Assembly: GCA_022615465.1 (NCBI GenBank)
Contig: JAKEGR010000001.1
Span: 1-10,211 of the forward strand
DNA: 10,211 nucleotides
Direction of reading: 5' to 3'
Origin: Planctomycetota bacterium
Lineage (GTDB): Bacteria; Planctomycetota; Planctomycetia; Pirellulales; Lacipirellulaceae
Numbering within the stretch: position 1 is the first letter of the stretch; every line of letters starts with the position of its first letter. A program made the position numbers and the translations under genes. The notes under the pieces are model-generated. The model saw nothing but the letters and a program-made list of their open reading frames with translations, was not told the origin of the DNA and searched no databases. Positions 1 through 4,183 of this stretch are shown piece after piece.

Positions 1-2
1 AA

Positions 3-575
3 TACAATTCGGCGCAACAGCTCGTCAACAACGGCCAGCCGCTGGTCATTTCGACGATGCGCCCGCGGACCTACATGCGAGGCGCGATCATCACGCAAAA
101 CGCCTGGCCCGGCTATCAACCCGAAATGGGAACGGTGGAAGAGGGTTTCACACTTGAATTCACGCCGCTCATGTCGTTCGATCTGGCCTCGGCCGATGCG
201 GAGATCAAGCTGCGGCTGAATCAGGTGGAGAAAATGGTGCCGGTGAAGCTCGAACTGCCCACAGCCGTCGCTTCCAATCAGCGTGTGCAAGTCGACGTGC
301 CGCAAATGACGATGACCAACCTCCACGAACGATTCCACTGGCCGGCCGACGCGGTGCTGCTGTTGAGCATGGGCGTTGTGGCCGCGCCGGGACCAACCAA
401 CAGCGATCCGTTCACCGATGCCGTGACGCAGGCGATTCCGATGCTCAAGGATCCGCCGCGGGCCGATGCGCTGATGTTCCTGGAAAGCGCCGGCCGCTTG
501 CCGCCATCGCCCCAGCCCGCCGCCGCCGTGCAGTCCGCCGCTGTGCCGCAGCAGGCGTTTCAGGGACGATATTGA
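3..575 (+). CDS. Hypothetical protein with secretin-like C-terminal region (5' end missing)
   Basis: The reading frame is open from the left edge, so the true start lies outside the window; the first visible Met codon (57) is internal to continuous coding sequence that begins YNSAQQLVNNGQPLVIST. The visible part is 190 residues. It has alternating hydrophobic and polar segments typical of beta strands: a region around TVEEGFTLEFTPLMSFD, then AEIKLRLNQVEKMVPV, then RVQVDVPQMTMTNLHERF and WPADAVLLLSMGVV. This order (a glycine turn, a 'TP' strand, paired strands, a late hydrophobic strand) recalls the outer-membrane beta-domain of type II/III secretins, but I see no diagnostic motif, so the family is an inference. 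The tail is rich in Pro, Ala and Gln and looks disordered. The stop is followed by a gap and the ketoacyl synthase gene, with no sign of an operon. It could equally be another envelope-associated beta protein. Confidence 0.6.
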   Translation, partial: YNSAQQLVNNGQPLVISTMRPRTYMRGAIITQNAWPGYQPEMGTVEEGFTLEFTPLMSFDLASADAEIKLRLNQVEKMVPVKLELPTAVASNQRVQVDVPQMTMTNLHERFHWPADAVLLLSMGVVAAPGPTNSDPFTDAVTQAIPMLKDPPRADALMFLESAGRLPPSPQPAAAVQSAAVPQQAFQGRY

Positions 576-600
576 GCGATCGGCCTTTCTCCGAACCGAG

Positions 601-644
601 GACTGTCCCTATTGCCTCGCGGACTCGGCAGCATTGGGACAGTC
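601..644. repeat. Imperfect inverted repeat built from GGGAC(A/T)GTCCC
   Basis: GACTGTCCC at 601-609 is the exact reverse complement of GGGACAGTC at 636-644. With one mismatch/indel the arms extend to about 601-615 and 631-644 (…CCCTATTGC / GCATTGGG…). The right copy continues to GGGACAGTCCCC (636-647), which is itself a near-palindrome. The loop is about 15-20 nt. There is no T-run next to it, so a classical intrinsic terminator is not supported. It lies in the gap between two co-oriented genes and resembles a dispersed intergenic repeat of the REP/RAYT type. That is an inference, as only this one copy is visible here. Confidence 0.5.
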
Positions 645-739
645 CCCAACCGTTGAACGCAACATCTGGCCGGTCTCGCTGTCTCCCCCTCTCGTTGCCT
701 CCTTGTCCGTTCTCGGCCCCTGATCCGCGGCCCCAGGTA

Positions 740-748
740 TGCTATGCT
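740..748 (+). promoter_or_regulatory. Candidate extended -10 element before the ketoacyl synthase gene
   Basis: TGC-TATGCT (740-748) fits an extended -10 (TGn then a TATAAT-like hexamer). No clear -35 is visible. A start point 6-7 nt downstream would be at about 755, only a few bases before the ATG at 759. That favours the 759 start over the in-frame ATG at 744, which lies inside this element. No Shine-Dalgarno precedes either ATG. Confidence 0.3.
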
Positions 749-758
749 GGCTGGTCCT

Positions 759-2090
759 ATGAATCCTGATTTCACCAACCCGCCGCGGCGCGTTGTCATC
801 ACCGGCATGGGGCTTGTCTGCCCGCTGGGCAGTACGCCCGCCACGTTTTGGTCTGCCATGATGGCGGGTCAGAGCGGCGTCGCGCCGACCTCGTTTCTGC
901 CGCCCGACCGCCAGCCGCTCAAGTTTGCCGGCGAGGCCAGGCAGTTCACGGGAGAAGTCGAGGATTTCGGCCCAGTCGACAAGGAACGCAAGAAGGCCAT
1001 TAAGAAAGGCCTCAAGGTGATGTGCCGCGAGACACGGATGGCCGTCGCCGCCGCGCAACTGGCCATTGCCGACGCCGGCTTCGCCGAGACGCCGATGGAC
1101 CCGGACGCATCGGGCGTCGTGCTGGGCAGCGATTACATGCTCACCATGCCGGAAGACTACGAGGCGGGCGTCAAGTCGTGCGCGCCCGCGGGCGAGTTTC
1201 AATTCCCTCGATGGGGCCGCGAAGGGCTTGGCGAAATGGCCCCGCTGTGGATGCTGAAGTACTTGCCCAACATGCCGGCCAGCCACATTGCGATCTACAA
1301 CGACCTGCGCGGGCCTAATAATGCGCTCACGATGCGCGAGGCCGCCGGCAATCTGGCAATCGGCGAGGCGTTTCGCACGATCCAGCGCGGCCACGCGAAC
1401 CGGATGGTCGCCGGCGCGACTGGCACACGAATCCTGCCCATGCAGGCGATTCACGCCCTGCAGACCGAACAAATGGCTGCCGAGGATTGCGACCCGGCCA
1501 AAGCCAGTCGGCCGTTCGACAAGAACCGCACCGGCATGGTGGCGGGCGAAGGAGCCGGCATGGTCGTACTCGAGGAACTATCCTCCGCCAAGTCCCGCGG
1601 CGCAACGATCTACGCCGAAGTCGTTGGACTCGGCAGCGCAAGCGTCGCCCGCGGGGCGGCCGACTTGCGAGGCAAATGCGACGTGGCGATTGCGAGTGCG
1701 ATGCGGGCCGCCTTGCGTGACGCGGGCCGCTCGCCCGCCGACGTCGGCCACATCAACGCCCACGGACTCAGCACGACCGATCGCGATGCCGAGGAAGCAC
1801 GCGCGATCCGTGAGGTCTTTGGCCCCCGCACCGACACGCTGCCGGTCACCGCCCCCAAGAGTTACTTCGGAAATCTCGGCGCGGGCAGCGCCGTGGTAGA
1901 ACTTATCGCCAGCGTGCTTGCCCTGCGCGAAGGCCATTTGCCGGGCGTGCTCAATTACGAGACGCCCGATCCGGCATGTCCGCTGGCCGTCGTCACGGAT
2001 GACCAGACGCCGCCAGGCCGCAGCTTCTTGAACCTCAGCGTCACGCCGCAAGGCCAGGCCGCCGTCCTCTTCGTGGCAGCGTGCGAATAG
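759..2090 (+). CDS. Beta-ketoacyl-ACP synthase family protein with altered active site
   Basis: This is a 443-residue thiolase-fold protein of FabF/KS length. Family features are the N-terminal RRVVITGMGLVCPLG strand, RPFDKNRTGMVAGEGAGMVVLEE, NAHG and a C-terminal glycine-rich segment ending LNLSVTPQGQAAVLF. In FabF the nucleophile sits in TACxSG; here the aligned segment is GPNNALTMREAAG, placing Glu (codon 1338-1340) at the Cys position. The first active-site His is kept (NAHG, codon 1761-1763) and the KS Lys is kept (APKS), but the second His of the usual KSxxGH is Asn (KSYFGN, codon 1872-1874). The triad is therefore Glu-His-Asn instead of Cys-His-His, so normal condensation is unlikely. 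A chain-length-factor-like, decarboxylase-like (compare KSQ) or partner-subunit role is possible. An in-frame ATG at 744 would add 5 residues; 759 is preferred because 744 falls within a likely -10 element. No acyl carrier protein, ketoreductase or second KS is adjacent. Confidence 0.88.
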   Translation: MNPDFTNPPRRVVITGMGLVCPLGSTPATFWSAMMAGQSGVAPTSFLPPDRQPLKFAGEARQFTGEVEDFGPVDKERKKAIKKGLKVMCRETRMAVAAAQLAIADAGFAETPMDPDASGVVLGSDYMLTMPEDYEAGVKSCAPAGEFQFPRWGREGLGEMAPLWMLKYLPNMPASHIAIYNDLRGPNNALTMREAAGNLAIGEAFRTIQRGHANRMVAGATGTRILPMQAIHALQTEQMAAEDCDPAKASRPFDKNRTGMVAGEGAGMVVLEELSSAKSRGATIYAEVVGLGSASVARGAADLRGKCDVAIASAMRAALRDAGRSPADVGHINAHGLSTTDRDAEEARAIREVFGPRTDTLPVTAPKSYFGNLGAGSAVVELIASVLALREGHLPGVLNYETPDPACPLAVVTDDQTPPGRSFLNLSVTPQGQAAVLFVAACE

Positions 2091-2139
2091 ACAGACACCT
2101 TTCACTCACACGAGCTATGCAAGACGCCTCGGTTTCTTT

Positions 2140-2153
2140 CCGTGAGAACACGG
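2140..2153 (+). promoter_or_regulatory. Small hairpin at the PspC-gene ribosome site
   Basis: CCGTG (2140-2144), loop AGAA, CACGG (2149-2153) form a perfect 5-bp stem. The 3' arm overlaps GGTGA (2152-2156), the only Shine-Dalgarno-like string before the ATG at 2160. The stem could mask translation initiation, but it is short and may be chance. Confidence 0.25.
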
Positions 2154-2159
2154 TGAAAT

Positions 2160-2354
2160 ATGAATACCAATCGTTTGACACGTAATCCAAACGACTCTTG
2201 GATTGCCGGCGTGTGCGGCGGGATCGCCCGTTGGCTGGGCTGGAACTCCGACGGTGTACGCTTCCTGTATGTGTTGCTTTCGGTTCTTTCGGCCGGGTTT
2301 CCGGGAACTTTCGTTTATCTCGTCCTGTGGATGATCATGCCGGAGGAAGAGTGA
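2160..2354 (+). CDS. PspC-domain small membrane protein
   Basis: The 64 residues are almost entirely one PspC domain. After RLTRNPNDSW come IAGVCGGIARWLGWNSDGVR and a single hydrophobic helix (about residues 38-60) ending YLVLWMIMPEEE. The glycine-rich start, the VR before the helix and the final LW-x-x-MP are the family's hallmarks. PspC proteins are inner-membrane proteins named from the phage-shock response, where they sense envelope stress; stand-alone short forms are common and their individual roles are mostly unknown. No pspA, pspB or other stress gene lies nearby, so a phage-shock role is not supported by context. The gene ends 37 bp before the antitoxin gene, on the same strand. Confidence 0.85.
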   Translation: MNTNRLTRNPNDSWIAGVCGGIARWLGWNSDGVRFLYVLLSVLSAGFPGTFVYLVLWMIMPEEE

Positions 2355-2379
2355 GTAGTTTGTCCGGCTGCTTTTGTGG

Positions 2380-2385
2380 TAGATT
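2380..2385 (+). promoter_or_regulatory. Candidate -10 element for the toxin-antitoxin operon
   Basis: TAGATT (2380-2385) lies 6 nt before the antitoxin ATG (2392). A TTGTCC (2360-2365) upstream is only 14 nt away, short for a -35. The position would put the mRNA start at or next to the ATG, and no Shine-Dalgarno is present, consistent with a leaderless transcript. Confidence 0.3.
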
Positions 2386-2391
2386 AAGAAC

Positions 2392-2655
2392 ATGGACACG
2401 ACGAACCTTCAACTGAGTCCCGAACAGCGTCAGGCCCTGCAAGCTCATCCTGGCGAGCCGCTCCACATCCAGGATGAGAAGACTCGCAAGGTATATGTTC
2501 TTGTCGAGCAAGGTGCCATCCCTGAACTCGAAGAAGAGTACATTCGGCAAGGGTTGGAAATGGCGCGCGACCAGATCGCCCGCGGTGAAGTGTCTGAAAC
2601 GTCGATCGTCGAGGTGATTGACAAGGCCCAGCGTCTCCAAACGACGAAGTCGTAA
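2392..2655 (+). CDS. Probable antitoxin of a RelE/ParE-type module
   Basis: This is an 87-residue, strongly charged protein directly upstream of a RelE/ParE-type toxin, and it is called an antitoxin mainly from that position. The N-terminal part (LSPEQRQALQAHPGEPLHIQ, then KVYVLVEQG) looks like a short beta-rich dimerisation or DNA-binding domain, somewhat reminiscent of Phd-like antitoxins. The remainder (about residues 45-83) is predicted helical with acidic and basic residues and would wrap the toxin. No classical ribbon-helix-helix or helix-turn-helix signature can be recognised by eye. The stop is 4 nt before the toxin ATG, so the two are almost certainly co-transcribed and translationally coupled. 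Such operons are usually repressed by their own antitoxin; I do not see a clear palindromic operator in the 37-bp upstream gap. Confidence 0.7.
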   Translation: MDTTNLQLSPEQRQALQAHPGEPLHIQDEKTRKVYVLVEQGAIPELEEEYIRQGLEMARDQIARGEVSETSIVEVIDKAQRLQTTKS

Positions 2656-2659
2656 TCGC

Positions 2660-2950
2660 ATGCGCCGCCTGATCCGCTCTGCTCAGTCTGAAGGTGACCT
2701 GGTCGCGATCTGGAGATACATCGCGCAGGACAATCCTACTGCCGCCACGCGATTGCTCGAAAGGATCGATCGACGAACTCGGTCGTTGGCCAAGCAGCCT
2801 TTCATGGGAGAGCGACAACCGCAATTTGGCGAGAACACACGTCGGGTCGTCGAAGGCAATTACTCGATCTTCTACGATGTGCTGCCCGATGCCATCCATG
2901 TGCTACGCGTGTTTCACGGCGCTCGCAAGCTAGACGACCTGTTCGGATAG
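2660..2950 (+). CDS. Type II toxin, RelE/ParE superfamily
   Basis: The 96 residues match the ParE/RelE fold pattern: a first helix with AIWRYIAQDNPTAATRLLERI (about 16-36), then SLAKQPFMGERQ, the core strand-turn TRRVVEGNYSIFYDVL (about 60-75), and a last strand IHVLRVFHGARKLDDLF. The R-x(5)-Y-x-I-x-Y segment and the terminal HGARxLxxLF are typical of ParE-like proteins. Members block either gyrase (ParE) or translation (RelE); the sequence leans toward ParE, but the target cannot be read reliably. The frame is open upstream to an ATG at 2618, but homology begins at the ATG at 2660. That start follows the antitoxin stop by 4 nt and has no Shine-Dalgarno, which suggests re-initiation. The last 21 bp overlap the 3' end of the converging metalloprotease gene. 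Confidence 0.82.
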   Translation: MRRLIRSAQSEGDLVAIWRYIAQDNPTAATRLLERIDRRTRSLAKQPFMGERQPQFGENTRRVVEGNYSIFYDVLPDAIHVLRVFHGARKLDDLFG

Positions 2951-3853
2951 GGTACTCGTGGTGCGTCGTCGCCGCCTGACTGCAAGCCATGCGATTCCAA
3001 CACTAGTTGCGATCACCCATGCCGCCGGTTCGGGGACCGTGGCGAGCGGCGTGACGCTGCCGACGCCGGTGCCGTAGACAGTCCTGATGCCGGCGATATC
3101 GTCGGGGTGGAGCGCGCCGGTGCCTGGGCCGCTGTAGCGGGTGAATATCCAATACATGTTGGCCTGCGGGAGATCGGTGTGGCCGAGGCCGAGCGTGTGG
3201 CCGATCTCATGAATAGCGGCGCCGAGAATGTCGGGCCGGGGAAGCGTGCCGACTTCCTGCCACGGGTCGCCATGATCGAACTCGACATCGCCGGCCAGAT
3301 CGCCGCCGGCGTAAGGGAAATAGGCCCGTGCCTTGGCGATCGGACTCTGTGGCGGAGGCGGATCCGGTCCGTTGATGTAGACATGCCGGAAGCGAAGCTG
3401 GCCGAACTGGGTCGCACCTAGCCCGTAATCCAGTCCATCATCCACGACCTCAACGAAGTGCAGCGGGACCACGCTTGCCCATACTCCGAGCGCTTCGTTG
3501 ATCGAGTTGCGAATCAGATCGGCCGGCAACGGTTGGCCGTTGGGCATCAACAAGCCGCCGTCGAACATGTTTTGAAAGCTGTACGTGAGCGTGACGGGCG
3601 AACCGAGGCCGCCAGGCTGCGGCCATTTGCCGCCCTGGATCACGAATTGGGCGGTGGCGATGCCGTCGTCAGCGGGATCCGACGCAGCGAATCGAGCGTC
3701 TTGGAAGTCGTCGCCGCCGAGAGAAAGGGCATGGAACTGATCGTGCCCCAGCCGCATGCAAACATCACAAGCCGCGGCGTCCCCCATGGTCGAATGCAGA
3801 CCCATGAACGCGACTAGAGACAGAGACCAACCAAGGCGCAACCAACGATTCAA
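2930..3853 (-). CDS. Secreted matrixin-like zinc metalloprotease with PEP-CTERM anchor
   Basis: From the TTG at 3853 the product is 307 residues. A signal peptide (NRWLRLGWSLSLVAFMGL…, about 1-27) is followed by a mature domain. It contains the full metzincin zinc site HEIGHTLGLGH (His215, Glu216, His219, His225) and a Met-turn ANMYW (Met233), as in matrixins (M10). Near the end ALHPDDIAGIRTVYG is the usual closing helix of M10-type catalytic domains. The C-terminus is VPEP (273-276), a hydrophobic helix and a run of five Arg: a PEP-CTERM sorting signal recognised by exosortase and exported to the cell surface. The catalytic residues are intact, so an active surface or secreted protease is likely. 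The open frame extends to 3913, but a GGAGG 8 nt before the TTG and the signal peptide starting there support 3853. The 3' end overlaps the toxin gene by 21 bp. The substrate is unknown. Confidence 0.85.
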   Translation of the reverse strand: MNRWLRLGWSLSLVAFMGLHSTMGDAAACDVCMRLGHDQFHALSLGGDDFQDARFAASDPADDGIATAQFVIQGGKWPQPGGLGSPVTLTYSFQNMFDGGLLMPNGQPLPADLIRNSINEALGVWASVVPLHFVEVVDDGLDYGLGATQFGQLRFRHVYINGPDPPPPQSPIAKARAYFPYAGGDLAGDVEFDHGDPWQEVGTLPRPDILGAAIHEIGHTLGLGHTDLPQANMYWIFTRYSGPGTGALHPDDIAGIRTVYGTGVGSVTPLATVPEPAAWVIATSVGIAWLAVRRRRRTTSTLSEQVV

Positions 3854-3861
3854 GGAAGTAA

Positions 3862-3866
3862 CCTCC
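3862..3866 (-). promoter_or_regulatory. Shine-Dalgarno site that decides the TTG start of the metalloprotease gene
   Basis: On the minus strand GGAGG is followed after 8 nt by TTG (3853-3851). This is one of the few clear ribosome sites in the window. It makes TTG the likely initiation codon, because no ATG lies between this site and the end of the signal-peptide core. Confidence 0.65.
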
Positions 3867-3987
3867 GCGGAAAGAAGACTCGACGAAACAGAACAGCCAG
3901 CAGGGCAATGCAAACGAAGAGCGTTATTGCATTAGTTCAGGTCGAGCCGCAGCGCGGAAAGAAACGGGCGTCCAAGAGGGATCAAGC

Positions 3988-4002
3988 GGGGGCAGCGCCC
4001 CC
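3988..4002. repeat. Perfect GC hairpin GGGGGC-AGC-GCCCCC
   Basis: A 6-bp all-GC stem (3988-3993 with 3997-4002) closes a 3-nt loop. On the minus strand it would fall at the very 5' end of the metalloprotease transcript if the promoter at 4011-4038 is used. There is no T-run, so it is not an obvious terminator. It could stabilise the leader RNA or bind a regulator. Confidence 0.45.
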
Positions 4003-4010
4003 ATATGTCC

Positions 4011-4038
4011 ATTCTAACCGCCCGCTCGGCCACCGCAA
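4011..4038 (-). promoter_or_regulatory. Candidate sigma-70-like promoter for the metalloprotease gene
   Basis: On the minus strand TTGCGG (4038-4033), a 16-nt spacer and TAGAAT (4016-4011) give a good -35/-10 pair; the -10 matches consensus at 5 of 6 positions. Transcription would start near 4004, leaving a leader of about 150 nt before the TTG at 3853. Confidence 0.4.
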
Positions 4039-4091
4039 GCAGACGGCTGAAAACGCCCGGGTTCGCCCTGCCCCGCCGGGAACGAACGCGG

Positions 4092-4097
4092 TATATT
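4092..4097 (+). promoter_or_regulatory. Candidate -10 element upstream of alaS
   Basis: TATATT (4092-4097) is AT-rich within a GC-rich surrounding and matches TATAAT at 5 of 6 positions. No convincing -35 is found 16-18 nt upstream. It would give a leader of roughly 80 nt before the ATG at 4184. Confidence 0.3.
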
Positions 4098-4183
4098 TGG
4101 CGTTCCAACTGTTTTTCGGGGTCGAGGATAGCCGGCTCGTAGGACCGTCCTTTCCGCCCCGCTCCCTTGCCTCCTGGCCCCCC

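Larger units (their letters stand above)
3854..4183. other. 330-bp divergent intergenic region between metalloprotease gene and alaS
   Basis: No protein gene can be supported here. The alaS frame is open upstream to 3908, but the translated extension is low-complexity and unlike AlaRS. The region holds a very GC-rich hairpin, a good minus-strand promoter candidate and a weaker plus-strand -10 candidate. A minus-strand reading of 26 codons from an ATG at 4012 to a stop at 3932 exists, but has no other support. Confidence 0.6.

Noticed and set aside
609..1472. 287-codon minus-strand frame over the KS 5' half
   Set aside because: Antisense shadow of the ketoacyl synthase; composition is Arg/Gly/His-rich without motifs.
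4003..4038. tRNA-like D-arm on the minus strand (GGTGGCCGAGCGG…GGTTAG)
   Set aside because: It resembles the D-arm of a class II tRNA, but the anticodon stem does not pair, no T-arm GTTCGAATCC follows and no acceptor stem closes.
3908..4183. 92-codon in-frame extension of alaS
   Set aside because: AlaRS homology starts exactly at the ATG at 4184; the extension is low-complexity and contains the probable promoter and a GC hairpin.
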